Shown here in pieces: positions 42,779-53,741 of a DNA stretch of 64,000 nt. The stretch comes from Ascarosepion bandense (lineage: Eukaryota; Mollusca; Cephalopoda; Sepiida; Sepiidae). The first letter of the stretch is position 1. Every line of letters starts with the position of its first letter. Where the stretch lies: the NCBI GenBank assembly GCA_037127315.1, contig JBBBDQ010001287.1:3982501-4046500 (forward strand). Direction: 5' to 3'. A program made the translations under genes and the position numbers. Below the pieces are notes generated by a model. The model saw only the letters and a list, made by a program, of their open reading frames with translations, was not told where the DNA came from and ran no database searches.

Positions 42779-43066
42779 AGAAGGAGAACGAAAGAAAGAA
42801 GTGGGAGAAACAAAGAAAAAGGAAAGAAAAAAGCAAGCCGAGAAAGAAAGAAAGAAAGAAAGAAAGAAGAGGGAAAATGAAAAAGAAAGAAAGAGGATGG
42901 AGAAAGAACGAAAGAAAGAAAAGGGCAAATGAAAAAAGAAAGAAAGAAAGAAAGAAAGAAAAGGGCCAATGAAAGAAAGAAAGAAAAAAGAAAGAAATAA
43001 AGAATGAAAGAAAGAAGAGGGAGAATGAAACAAAGAAAGAAAAAAGAAAAGGGGGAGAATGAACGA

Positions 43067-43098
<32 letters not shown>

Positions 43099-43240
43099 AG
43101 AGGGAGAATGAAAAGAAATTTTAACGAAAATAGAAAGGATGGAAGTAAAATTAAAGAAATGTAAAGAGAATAGAAAATAAATATAAAGAATAAAAGAAAG
43201 AAAAAACTTATGAGAGAAATGAAAAAAGAAAAAAAGAAAT
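42240..43240. repeat. 1-kb purine-rich (AAAG)n tract
   Basis: Nearly pure A and G on the plus strand, with several perfect (GAAA)n runs and repeated GGGAGAATGAA/GGGAAAATGAAA spacers about every 50-130 bp. Phe/Ser-rich minus frames of up to 269 residues are compositional. Confidence 0.95.
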
Positions 43241-43244
43241 AAAG

Positions 43245-43710
43245 ACATTCGAAGTGATAATGTCCGCCTCCTTTTAACGTCAGCTTCAGTGAAATAGTAT
43301 AGATCTATGAAAAATGTATAGAACTGTGAAATATGGATTGAACTATGAAATATGTCAATGTAAATTGTTTAGTTTCAACAATAAAACTTATCAGCAAACG
43401 CTTAATTTACACGGATACCACTCTGCAATGTTAAAAGAAAAAATGGCATACAATCCCTTGAAAAACATTATTTGAACGTTACATATGGGTTTTAATAACT
43501 GCATACAATCCTACTTGAGATGTAAAGAAAATATAATATGTTTATAACTGTCAACCATAGAATCACTATGGGTCCAGCTAACATATTAATTTATAGAAAA
43601 CAACTGAATCGGAAAAAAAATAGCATATTCTTATTTATATTGAAACTATTGTCTTTATTTTTGTTGTTATTATGATAACGTGTCAGCCGGTGTGAATTCT
43701 GGTTTTCTCT
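43245..43710. other. Unassigned sequence
   Basis: Nothing recognised. Confidence 0.4.
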
Positions 43711-43714
43711 TACT

Positions 43715-44035
43715 ATCCTTGCATGGAATACTGCTGTCATATAAGGTCAGGGGCACCCGCTGTTCATCTCGGTGTTCTTGACAGACTCCAAAGGAGAATC
43801 AGTAATTTGATAGGTACCGACTTTGCGGCTCGATTCCAACCAAATGTAGCCGACAATTCTACTCCAGAAGTTATTTTCTTGCACTTCCCGCCTGTAGAAC
43901 TCGCTTCCTTATTCTTCCTTTCCTGACGGCTAAAAACTCTAGGAATTTAAATGATATGTCAATGCCCATCTCTTAACCACCCTGTATATCTTTTCCTTTC
44001 TCTCCACCTTTGCAACTGTCATCACACCTGTATTT
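43715..44035 (+). pseudogene. LINE (subfamily B), C-terminal fragment with internal deletion
   Basis: MEYCCHIRSGAPAVHLGVLD, RLQRRISNLIGTDFAARFQ joins directly to NVADNSTPE--FLHFPPVEL, so about 60 residues are deleted. The UTR stops in mid-sequence (CAACTGTCATCACACCTGTA) at the junction with the RT core. Confidence 0.85.
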
Positions 44036-45125
44036 CCACCATAAATCTGACTGGGATACCTTTCGCGATTTCTTCCGTGACGTCCCTTGGGGAAAAGTGT
44101 TCGATCTATCAGCTGATGACTGTGCCTCTGAGGTCTCGTCATGGGTGAAAGCTGGCATTAATGCCTTCATACCCACCAGGAAGTATTGCCTAAAACCTCA
44201 TTCCTCTCCGTGGTTCTCTCCTACCTGCTCAGCCGCCATTTTCTCTATTCCGGGGACAGTCATCTGATCACAATAGGCGCCTGTTCACGTCTGCTCGCAA
44301 TGAGTGCAAGAGAACCCTAAATGACGCCAAAGCTGAATGCTTTGCCCGCAGATTCTCATCCAACACCACATTTGACTCATCTGCAGTACACCCACCCGAC
44401 TTCTCTATTAGAACTGAGGCCAAACTGCACGACATATATAATACCCCGACCGTAGTATCCCGAGTAATTTCAAAACTCGACCCCCATAAGGCGAGTGGAG
44501 ACGATGAAATCCCGGTGATAGTCCTTAAGAGGAGTGCTCCTGAACTTTCCCCTGTCCTCTCTAAACTGTTTAACTACTGCCTTTCTGCTTCCTGCTTTCC
44601 TGCATGCTGGAAGTTCTCTCCAGTTGTTCCTGTATTTAAGAATTGTGGTGAACCCTCGGACCAGCCAACTATCGTCCTATCAATCTTTTACCGATATTCG
44701 GGAAAGTATTCGAGGCCATAATCAATGCTGAAATAGTTCAACATCTTACTGCCCACAAACTCTTCTGTGACAGGCAATATGGCTTCCGCTTTGTCAGGTC
44801 CACGGCCGACTTGCTAACAACCGTAATGGAGTACATGCTTCAGGCCCTTGATGAGTCTGACGAGGCTCGCGCGGTTGCTCTGGATATCTCCAAGGCTTTT
44901 GACAGGGTTTGGCACTCTGGCCTCCTATGCAAGCTACGGGGTTACGGTATTACCGGTCACCTGCTTGACCTAATCCAATCTTTTTTAAATAACCGCAAAA
45001 TGAAGGTCGTTTGGATGGGCATGCCTCTTCATCCAACAGCACGAATGCTGGTGTCCCACAGGGCTCTATCCTGGGCCTGACGCTCTTCCTTATTTTCATC
45101 AACGACCTCCCAGAGGAGATCAGTT
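44036..45125 (+). pseudogene. LINE reverse-transcriptase core (jockey/CR1-like)
   Basis: Across three frames it reads a linker (DWDTFRDFFRDVPWGKVFDL, WVKAGINAFIPTRKYCLK), KLDPHKASGDDEIPVIVLKR, APELSPVLSKLFNYCLSASC and FPACWKFSPVVPVFKN. After a frameshift near 44655 come NYRPINLLPIFGKVFE-type residues and ITAEIV/LTAHKLFCDRQYGFR. RT motif A is ALDISKAFDRVWHSGLL at about 44880-44930 and motif B AGVPQGSILG near 45050. A frameshift lies between A and B near 45010. Motif C is absent because a 5S-derived SINE starts at 45126. This is the only catalytic core of the abundant LINE family in the window. It would copy LINE RNA at a nicked target; it is dead here. Confidence 0.9.
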
Positions 45126-45415
45126 CCCAAGTCCTACCCTGTTATTTAACCCATAACTGGAGGGAAGGAAGGATTAATACCTTTCCCAAGGGTACCAGTG
45201 CTTAAGTGAATGCAGTGTATTCAACTGGAATTCGAACTCGGCTCACAAATTTCTCCTTCCGAGCCGATATGTACTGCCCCACAACGCGCATCCGTCACTA
45301 AACGCTTACAGCACCTGGTATTCCCAAGTGGTCACCCAACTAAGTACTGACCAGGCTCAATGTTGGTTAACTTCGGTGATCGAGCGAGAACCGGTGTTTT
45401 CAACGTGATATGACC
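45126..45415 (-). mobile_element. 5S rRNA-derived SINE, copy B
   Basis: Minus strand: TTACGGTCATATCACGTTGA, AAACACCGGTTCTCGCTCGA, TCACCGAAGTTAACCAACAT, TGAGCCTGGTCAGTACTTAG, then GCGCGTTGTGGGGCAGTAC, CCGAGTTCGAATTCCAG and the tail to CAGGGTAGGACTTGGGA. The 5S 5' half is complete. Its tail end abuts the LINE RT frame at 45125, so it either inserted there or marks a recombination break. Confidence 0.85.
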
Positions 45416-46873
45416 GTAATCAAATACTATCAATTAAGGACATTATAATCTGAAGAAAAACATTTTTTTCGATTAATAATGAAATTTTAAAAGATTTGTT
45501 TTCACTTTTTAAAATTATAATAGTTTATAAAGTTTCAAAAAGATTTTAAAATATTTTCAAGATCTGTTAGGCTTAGTTTAAAACCTTATTAAGCGAACAT
45601 TATTGTTACTAATCGAAATTTTAAACATTTAATACAAATCGTTGTGCTTTTGTATTTTTAATATAACTTTAAATAATTTTGTGCATTTGAAGTTATTTTT
45701 TTTGATTATTTCTATGTGAAAATTAAAAGGTTATGTGTTTCAGAGTTTTCTCCCGTTACACGAATAGAATTTGTACAATTATGTCACTTTTGATGGCCAT
45801 ACACTTATCTTATCCCGCATGTCAACCTGACAACACATTTGAATAGGTACCTCCAATTTTAACGTGGGAAAATCAGCATAGTCTGAAGTAAAAAGCCTCC
45901 AGCTAAATAAAAACAAAGTTTTCTCGGCAAAATGTTTATGCTATCATAAAGAGGATAGATCAAAGTATTTTTTAATTATTTTTACAAATTTTTAAAATTG
46001 TTCTAACAGGTTCTGAAAGGCTCATTTAGTGGTAGAAAATCTTTTTTTTCTCTCGTCAGTGAAAGGGGTAAATTAACGCTAGAGTTTATTACGTCAACAG
46101 CGTAATATTACGCGAAGGCATTTTTTGACTGTGAAAGACACATTAATTTGGAAATTCTTGCAAAACTCAAATAATCGTCTGATTTTAATGAAAATTTCAG
46201 GACTTATTCACAAATGACTGAAATGATATTTGAAAATAATTATTTTTAAAAAATATTGGTAAAAAAAATTTTTTTTTTAATTTGTTACCCACCACCCAAT
46301 ATTTATTTTCCAGAAATGTCGAAAAATGCAACTCGGTCACAAAATATAGATAGTTTTCATTAAATTCAGGAGTCATTAAGGAAAGCTAATCAACTGTCTT
46401 TTTTTCTTCAAAACAAGCTACCTTTTAGAAAATCAGCTCTGAATTAGGAAAACAAAAATGCAATAAAACTATGCTAATTTTTATTTGGGTAAACTTTTAA
46501 TTACTTTTATGAACATAAATTAAAATTGTGTCATAGTCTGAATTATTTTTTTCCGTTAGTAATGAATTTTTACAAGAACTGTTTTTATTTTTCATATTTT
46601 TTATTAAGTAATTTAAAAAGTTTCATGAGTCTTTCACAATTTTCTCCTTATAGGTCTCTCAGATGTTTTTTAATTAATGTGTGGAAAATATATTTATTAA
46701 TCGAAAAATTTAAAAAGTTACTCTAAACGAGAAGCTTTTTTTTGTAATTTAATTAAAACTGTTTATTTTTGCATGTTAATTTCCAGTTTTCGGTAAGTAC
46801 GGGTGCCCATAAACGATATAAATCTGTAAAAGGTCACGTGACTCAAGGGTTGTCCGCCCTTACATAAAATTTT

Positions 46874-46886
46874 CCCGTATATAAAC
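46874..46886 (+). promoter_or_regulatory. TATA-like site 1
   Basis: CCCGTATATAAACC lies in a GC-richer pocket after GGTCACGTGACTC (E-box-like palindrome) at about 46833. A plausible start would lie about 30 bp downstream; no splice donor was recognised. Confidence 0.3.
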
Positions 46887-47144
46887 CCCGAAGGTCTTTA
46901 CTGCTATTCTTTTCATGTGTGTCTGAATCGCTCAAGAAAGAAGTCATTTCTAGTCAGAATTTAAATATTTAAAGTAACTTTTATATTTTTAACTTATTAG
47001 TTTAATCATTTTTAATATTAATCGTGAATCTATCTACCTGACAGAATTTAGAAAAAACATCAAAACTTCTTTTTTATTTGTTTTGCTTTTTTGGGCTGTT
47101 CATTCCAATGACATGTGGTAATCATTCATAAAAGAAATTATTAG

Positions 47145-47805
47145 GGATAAAAATGTTTACTTTCAATGCGTGTTTGCAAAATGTGACTAAGAAATAAAAA
47201 TATACTACAATGTTATGGTGGATAGGCTAAGATTAAAACAATTTGGAAAAGGTTTCATTTTTTCTTTTCAATAGAATGAAAAAGCCATTTTTTAGTTTCT
47301 TTATTTCATAGCCTAATCTTACTAATGAAATTATGCATTTTCAATGTTAACCTAATACTTTAAAGTTTATTTTTAATTGTAAGTGAATGTACAAAACACA
47401 TGTTATAAAATTATTTTTACCCTTAGTTATCAAATTAAGGGAGATACCTACATTCACAATGGAAAAAATCAAGAGGAAAGTTGGAATTTTAAAAAAATAT
47501 GTTTAATTTCAATTTGTGTTTGCAGAATGTTTTTAAGAAACAAATATGTACTACTATTTTATGGTGCCTAGCTAATCTTAAAACAAATTGGAAAAGGTTT
47601 CATTTTTTTATTTTCAATTGAATGAAAAAGACATTTTTTCTATTTTATTTCATAGTCTAATCCTACTCTTGAATTTATGCTTTCTTTATTGATTAACTCC
47701 TACTTTCATCTTCTTTTTTAAATTGTAAATGATTGTACAAAACACATGTTATAAAATTATTTTACCCTTAGTTATCAAATTAAAGGAGATACCTACATAC
47801 CTGTA
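47145..47805. repeat. Two diverged ~345-bp tandem copies
   Basis: TGTGTTTGCARAATGT, TTATGGTG, AATTTGGAAAAGGTTTCATTTTTT, GAATGAAAAAG-CATTTTTT, TTATTTCATAG, TGTACAAAACACATGTTATAAA, CTTAGTTATCAAATTAA and GGAGATACCTACAT occur in the same order in both copies. Confidence 0.85.
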
Positions 47806-48402
47806 CCTGGAAAAGCAGCTAAACAGTGAGGAGGATTGGAGTGCCAATTAAGAAAACACCACGGCCCTTTTCATTTTTTTTTTTTTTTTATAAGCGTTCA
47901 AAATATTCCCGAAATTCCTTTCTCTTCAAGATATTGCATAAATACAGTATGACATGTACAAAAAATATAGATACTTATTTATAACATCTACAGTTATGTA
48001 AAAATTAAATTAGATATTTTTACCTAGTTATCTTACTAATTAATATGAATAAGGCATAATAAAAATATTAATAATTAGCATAATATTTCATAACTTTACT
48101 GGGTTATTTTAATTTCATTCTTTGTTATTAAATTGTAAAATTATTTTAAAAGCAATTTCAATTTTTATTTATTTAGCAAGCATATTCAGTCATCCAGCTA
48201 TAATGCTAAACGAACATTGTATAAAATATTATGTAATTGATGAAAATATTATGTTATGCTAAGCTATGCAGTTAAAAAGCAGAAACCGGTTTTTTAGATA
48301 CATAAAAATTTGGCACTTCCGGATGCCATACTTGGGGTGTTGACAGACAGTAGCTGACATGTTCAATCAATCACAGCTCGAATTACGTTGATGACAGGAC
48401 TA

Positions 48403-48480
48403 CTGTATATAAGATAAGTTTCTGTCTTAAACTTCATAAAGTAAGGAATTACTATTGTGTGAAATCAGATTAAGGTAAGT
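48403..48480 (+). promoter_or_regulatory. TATA-like site 2 with nearby splice-donor-like sequence
   Basis: CTGTATATAAGATAAG at about 48404 is followed about 70 bp later by AGATTAAGGTAAGTTT, a good donor match. Upstream are TCAATCAATCACAG and TTACGTTGATGACAG (CRE/AP-1-like). Together this resembles a promoter with a short first exon, but the downstream exons are unknown. Confidence 0.35.
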
Positions 48481-49264
48481 TTCAATTTAAACAATTGACT
48501 TTAAAAAAGTGTCTTTGATGTATATATATTTTTTCAAGATTTTTTAAACAGAAAGTTGGCTCATGTTGACGTTACCTGTCAATAAATAAAAAATGGCGGA
48601 AAGTTTGTTACTTTTTTCGAAAAATTTCGGATTCCAATCGATATAATTTCAGTTTAAAATACACCAGTGTATTTTGATTATTGGAATTACTAACTTTAAT
48701 CCCTTGGCTTTCAAATAGACCTAATTTTAAAGCTTGAAGATAGATTAATTATTTTTAAATTTTCAATTTAAATTTAGGTATCTAAGAATTGATTGGAGGT
48801 ACCTACATTTGAAATACGGTTGAAAAAGATTAGAAAGTTAAACTCTCTGTTTAAATAATAGTTTTATTCTAAATTTCACACTATAAATAAGTAATACTTG
48901 GGTAAATCAGATTAATTTAAAATTAAATTTGCTATTTTTTTAAGATCATGTGTCAGATTTATATTTTATTTTTCCAAGATTTTTAAAATCGAGAATTAAC
49001 TTTGTTTAAAAAAGCGTCGATTGCTTTAAAATGGCCGAAAAATTGAACGATTTAAAAAATTAAATATTATAGATTACAATTAATACGATTTCTTTTTTAA
49101 ATACATCATTTTTGATTACTGGAAATAGTGAAATTAATTATTTAGCTTTCAATTAAAACTAAAATAAAAGTTTTAAGAAAACATTTTATTTTTAAAAAAT
49201 CAACTTAATTTAGATATCGGAAATGAGTAGAGGTACCTACTTTTATATAAAACGTACTAACGAT

Positions 49265-49309
49265 ATGTTCTGGGATCTCTCCTTTGTATATGATAATGGA
49301 CTCGACCGA

Positions 49310-49361
<52 letters not shown>

Positions 49362-49745
49362 TCCTTCCATAGACAGAACAGGAGTGGCTATATAGTTGCA
49401 GTTGCAGTTGGCAGTGGAGAGTATTCGTAAAGATCCGTTACTGTTATCGGAGAGTACCGGAACTGATACGTAAGTTACCGAGAGATACCGAACTTACCCA
49501 GAGACTACCGCATCAGAAGTCAGACTAGCTCTGAGCTCCATTCAGCTAGAATAATATACCCGGATATACTATTTCCACGACTTCACTTCAACACTTGTAT
49601 AGATTTATTTCTTACTAATAGTATTCCTGGATTTACTAACCTGCGTTCAAGTTTGTATATTACGTTCAATATAACTTACTTATCTATCTCCATATCTGTT
49701 TTTGTTGTTCATTATTTTGTGCGGTTCCTCACCCGGAATCCACAT
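49265..49745 (+). repeat. LTR-like interspersed repeat
   Basis: It begins near TGTTCTGGGATCTC and holds a (TA)n run at 49312-49361 and the GTAAGTTACCGAGAGATACCG, ACCGCATCAG block shared with 8750-8935. It may end near CCGGAATCCACATCACA (49732-49749). TG...CA ends and the size suggest a solo LTR, but no second LTR or coding region was seen. Confidence 0.45.
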
Positions 49746-49779
49746 CACAATACATGTTGATAGCAAACTGACCAACAAT

Positions 49780-50312
49780 ACATTTTTAAAAAACTAATCA
49801 GCAATAAACTTTATCTATAGTTGAAAGTATTTTCAACTATTTTCAACGTATTTTTCGTTGAAAATGTATTGAATTGACGCCATATGATTTTGACATAAAA
49901 TAACACATAGAGGTGTTGATATGTCGCTCAACAAAACCAACTGAACAAACACTATGAAAATATTCTTTCATGGGATTAAACACATAAACTCCTAAAATTT
50001 CTTTTAAAAATTAAACTATATTCCAAAATGTACCTTCAACAAAATTACTACATAAAACACATATATTACCACCTCTAATAATTATGTCTAAACAAACATG
50101 TATATGCACCAAAACAGAGTATCATTTATCATGCATTCGATTGCGAAAGTAGAATAACATAGGTTCTATTTTTTATTACAACAGTTTTCGAAAGAAAATT
50201 AAATTTTGGTATTAAATGACTCATAGAGGTGTTGATATGCCGTTAAACAAACAAAACAATGGAATCACAAGCAGTAATAAAGATTGCTATATAATTCTGC
50301 CTGCATTCTCTG
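49780..50312. repeat. Diverged ~305-bp tandem duplication
   Basis: CATAGAGGTGTTGATATG-CG-T-AACAAA occurs at about 49911 and 50221 with related flanks. No coding capacity. Confidence 0.55.
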
Positions 50313-50329
50313 GTTATCTAGCGTAGGCT

Positions 50330-50670
50330 ATATTTTTTAAGTACCCCCAAAAGAATGCTTTTGCCATATCTGGTTTAATGCCCCTACTATTTATCTCGGG
50401 GTTCTCGACAAAAACCAAAGGCGAATCTGCAATATGATTGATCCCAAACTGGCAACTCGACTCAAGTAACTTTCTCACCGACGAGATATGGCTTCCCTTT
50501 GTCTCTTCTACGAATATTTTCACGGCTTCTTCTCCGACGAGTTTAGCTTCCTGGTGCCCTCTCTAAACGAATTTACACGAGCTACTAAACTAGCAACAAG
50601 GTCCCACCCTCTTTATAATTAAAACAGTCAAATGCAACCGCCACTTCTGCTCCATTAGCTACTTTACTCG
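50330..50670 (+). pseudogene. LINE (subfamily A), short degraded copy
   Basis: Contains LPYLV, YLGVLDKNQRRICNMIDPKL, ATRLK, DEIWLPFVSSTNIFTASSP (frameshifted), NEFTRATKLATRSHP and ISYFTRT. It ends at 50670 in the FFSRTSR region, where the next copy starts. Confidence 0.8.
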
Positions 50671-51605
50671 CACTTGAAAAAGACCTCCAATCCATATTGG
50701 ACTGGGGTAAGAAATGGCTAGTAAATTTTAATGCTTCTAAAACGAAGCTACTGTCAATTAACCATCATCGACAATCTCACCTACCTCCCATTAGCATGGA
50801 CCAGGCTTGTCTCCCAGAGAGTAAAACACTACGCCTCCTTGGTCTCACACTTTCAGCGGACCTCAAATGGAATGACTATATCGAATCCATTGCTAAATCC
50901 GCTGCTATGAAAGTCGGTTCTCTGTGTAGGGCCCGGAAGTTTTTTCCGTCTAAATCTATCCTGCACATTTACAAATCTACCATCCGCCCGTGCATTGAAT
51001 ACTGCTGCCATATCTGGTCGGGTGCCCCTGCTGTTCTCCTTGGGCTTCTCGATAAGGTTCAGAGGAGGGTCTGTAATGTGATAGATACCGACTTGGCAGA
51101 CCGCCTGCAGTCTCTCTCCCACCGGCGAGACGTGGCTTCCTTGTGTCTCTTCTATAAATACTTTCACGGCTTCTGCTCCGATGAACTTAGATCACTGGTG
51201 CCCCCTAATTACGAATTTGCACGAGATACTAGATTAGCAACTAGATCCCACCCTTTTACAGTGAAACCGATAAAATGCAGCCGTAACTTCTACTCCAACA
51301 GTTTCTTTCCTCGCACTTCCCGACTGTGGAATTCTCTTCCAAACGATTGCTTCCCCGACGGCTACAATCTCCAGGAGTTTAAATGTAAGGTCAATACACA
51401 CCTCCTAACACACTAACCTGCTCCCATTCTATCAAGCACTCTTCCCATCTGCCCGACCCTCATCCTCGCTATCCTTACTCATCTGTCACCTTTCTCCTGA
51501 CATTCCCTATGTCTATCCACTCCTTCTCTTTACCTTCCCCTATGTAGCCCCATGCGCAATAGTGGCAGTGGAATGCCTTGCTTGGGGTGAGATGATTAAA
51601 AAAAA
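50671..51605 (+). pseudogene. LINE (subfamily A), longest C-terminal open frame
   Basis: A 239-residue frame, 50697-51416, is open from just after RT motif C to the natural stop: DWGKKWLVNFNASKTKLLSI (motif D region), KTLRLLGLTLSADLKWNDYI (motif E/thumb, LG--L---L-W--HI), AAMKVGSLCRARKFFPSKSI, LHIYKSTIRPCIEYCCHIWS, GAPAVLLGLLDKVQRRVCNV, SLSHRRDVASLCLFYKYFHG, SRLWNSLPNDCFPDGYNLQE, FKCKVNTHLLTH. The UTR follows to GTGGAATGCCTTGCTTGG, GGTGAGATGATT and an A run. Intact reading suggests a relatively recent insertion. It is truncated just downstream of motif C and cannot be active alone. Best reference for subfamily A. Confidence 0.95.
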
Positions 51606-51740
51606 AAAACTTTCCGCCTGTGGAATTTTTTTCCGTATACTTGCTTTCCTGACAGCTACGATCTTAAAAAGTTTAAATTAAAAGTCACTTACCTCATTGC
51701 CTCCCATCCAATATGGATGGGAGGCAATGAGGTAAGTGAC
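51606..51740 (+). mobile_element. LINE fragment ending in a 57-bp palindrome
   Basis: TTTCCGCCTGTGGAATTTTT and CTTTCCTGACAGCTACGATC belong to another LINE C-terminus. At 51684-51710 and 51714-51740 a perfect 27-bp inverted repeat (GTCACTTACCTCATTGCCTC) surrounds a 3-nt centre, marking a head-to-head junction. Confidence 0.85.
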
Positions 51741-51744
51741 GTTG

Positions 51745-52510
51745 CATTTATTGGAGTAGATAGATTTATCTATCGCCCGGTTCACACTCCACCCACATCT
51801 ATTGAACAGGTTAAGAAGCTCATCCCTTGTTCCCTGTTTAGGATGTGGTTTTCGGCTTTCTCTTTTCCAATCTTTTCACTCTTTTCTTTTTTATTTTCTC
51901 AATTGGAGTAGATAGACTAAACTATCGCTCGGTTCACACTCCTCCCACGTCTATTGAACAGGTTATGAGGCTCATCTTTTATTCCCTGTTTAGGATGTGG
52001 TTTCCGGCTTTCTCTTTTTCAATCTTTTCACTTTGGTTTCTTTTTTTTTTTTTCAATTGGAGTAGATAGATCTATCTATCGCCCGGTTCACACTCCACCC
52101 ACGTCTATTGAACAGGTTAAGAGGCTCATCCCTTGTTCCCTGTTTAGGATGTGGTTTCCGGCTTTCTCTCTTTCAATCTTTTCACTTTGGTTTCTTTTTT
52201 TTTTTTTTCAATTGGAGTCGATAGATCTATCTATCGCCCGGTTCACACTCCACCCACGTCTATTGAACAGGTGTAGAGGCTCATCCCTTGTTCCCTTCTC
52301 TTATCCCTTCCTCGAAAACCCCTGTTTAACTTGTTGTTCTCACTTTTGGGCTTTACAGGTAACTCTCTTCACACGAGTATTCCCATCCTTCTCTTTCACA
52401 TTCTCCGACACCCCCCTGTAACCCGTTCCTCTTTCATTTCGCTATCCTCTTATGCAACCCCCTGAGTATCAGTGGCATTACCGCCTTGCTTGTGGTGAAA
52501 CGATTATAGA
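51745..52510 (+). mobile_element. LINE subfamily B tail with four ~155-bp modules
   Basis: Four modules start at about 51751, 51905, 52055 and 52215: GGAGTAGATAGA, CTATCGCCCGGTTCACACTC, CACCCACGTCTATTGAACAG, GCTCATCCCTTGTTCCCTG, TTAGGATGTGGTTTCCGGC. After the last, the UTR runs to AGTATCAGTGGCATTACCGC, CTTGCTTGTGGTGAAACGATT. The frames of 64-90 residues are shadows. Confidence 0.85.
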
Positions 52511-53212
52511 AAATAAACAGTCTAAAGGGGTTAGATCCGGTAAACGACAAGCATATTATTCATCTTCAGATCCATCGTTTTAGCAAGATTTCATTCAGGT
52601 ACGATCGTACATCCTGATGTAGTGGGGATCTTACTGAAAATAAAATTCTTCATCTCCCAAAACCTCTCTAATTCTTAGTCTGATCGACTTTCGAAGAGCC
52701 AGGGTTAGTATGTATACATTTAAAAAGATACTTCTGTATATTTTAAGAGAAAATACAGAAATCCCTCAAAGGGGTCGTTAAATGAGGTGGAAATAAAAAC
52801 GAAATGGTAAATAAAAGACATGGGAAGAGTGAATGAAAGAATCCCTGATAAGTATATAAAGAATAAAGTATTATGAGAACTTCCAATTGAAATGGTTGCA
52901 AGAATCCAAAATGGATTATCAAAATTGGTAAAGATCAAACTAATTTTTTCTGGTCGGTAGTTTTGCAAAGGTGCGCTTACCAAGAAAGGAAAAGATTTGC
53001 ACCAAACGTAAACAGGTCACGAAGCAGTGAATTCGAAAACGTTTAAAGTCAAGACTGGCCACTTATCAGCACTATTGACCATTGTTTGTATACGCATTCT
53101 GATAAGAGTTCAGTGAGTGGAATGTCTTCGAGCAATGAGACATTCTTAAAGAAATAAAAACGGAAAAACAGTCATAACCTAAAGATTTCTTCCCCTTTTT
53201 CTTCTTTACATA
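52511..53212. other. Unassigned sequence
   Basis: No repeat copy or domain recognised. Confidence 0.4.
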
Positions 53213-53219
53213 TTGATAC

Positions 53220-53626
53220 TTACATCCTTTCTTTTCTTTCTACTCGTCTCTTCATCTCTCCTTTTCTTTCTACTCGTCTCTTCATCTCTCCTTTTCTTTC
53301 TATTCGTCTCTTCATCTCTCCTTTTCTTTCTACTCGTCTCTTCATCTCTCCTTTTCTTTCTACTCGTCTCTTCATCTCTCCTTTTCTTTCTACTCGTCTC
53401 TTCATCTCTCCTTTTCTTTCTACTCGTCTCTTCATCTCTCCTTTTCTTTCTACTCGTCTCTTCATCTCTCCTTTTCTTTCTACTCGTCTCTTCATCTCTC
53501 CTTTTCTTTCTACTCGTCTCTTCATCTCTCCTTTTCTTTCTACTCGTCTCTTCATCTCTCCTTTTCTTTCTACTCGTCTCTTCATCTCTCCTTTTCTTTC
53601 TACTCGTCTCTTCATCTCTCCTTTTC
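53220..53626. repeat. 30-bp minisatellite, about 13.5 near-identical copies
   Basis: The unit is TTTTCTTTCTACTCG then TCTCTTCATCTCTCC. Only one unit differs clearly (TATTCG at about 53310). Because the period is a multiple of three, it gives 131- and 170-residue frames repeating a 10-residue unit; these are not genes. Confidence 0.95.
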
Positions 53627-53741
53627 TCTGTCCTTTTTAAGTTCCTTCTGATATTCAGCCCCCATATATCTCTTTCATTTATTTATTTATTTATTTTTTT
53701 ATCTTTTTTCTCTCTCTCTTCATGATTTAGGGTATCTCAAT

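Larger units (their letters stand above)
45420..49260. other. 3.8-kb AT-rich block of diverged internal duplications, no known transposon
   Basis: No LINE, SINE or microsatellite interrupts this stretch, unlike the rest of the window. Related segments recur: ATARTCTGAAG starts at about 45446, 45880 and 46530; ~345-bp copies at 47145 and 47490; ~435-bp copies at about 48500 and 48925; and a GGAGRTACCTAC motif at 47443, 47783, 48797 and 49233. No frame longer than 66 residues has a recognisable domain. It could be non-coding RNA, regulatory DNA or an old unclassified element. Confidence 0.6.

Noticed and set aside
42329..43248. Minus-strand frames of 234 and 269 residues
   Set aside because: Translations of the GAAA-rich tract; compositional only.
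49265..49745. Complete LTR retrotransposon
   Set aside because: Only one LTR-like repeat and a partial distant copy; no gag, protease, RT or integrase motif nearby.
53213..53725. 170-residue plus frame and 131-residue minus frame
   Set aside because: Both are created by the 30-bp minisatellite, whose period is a multiple of three.
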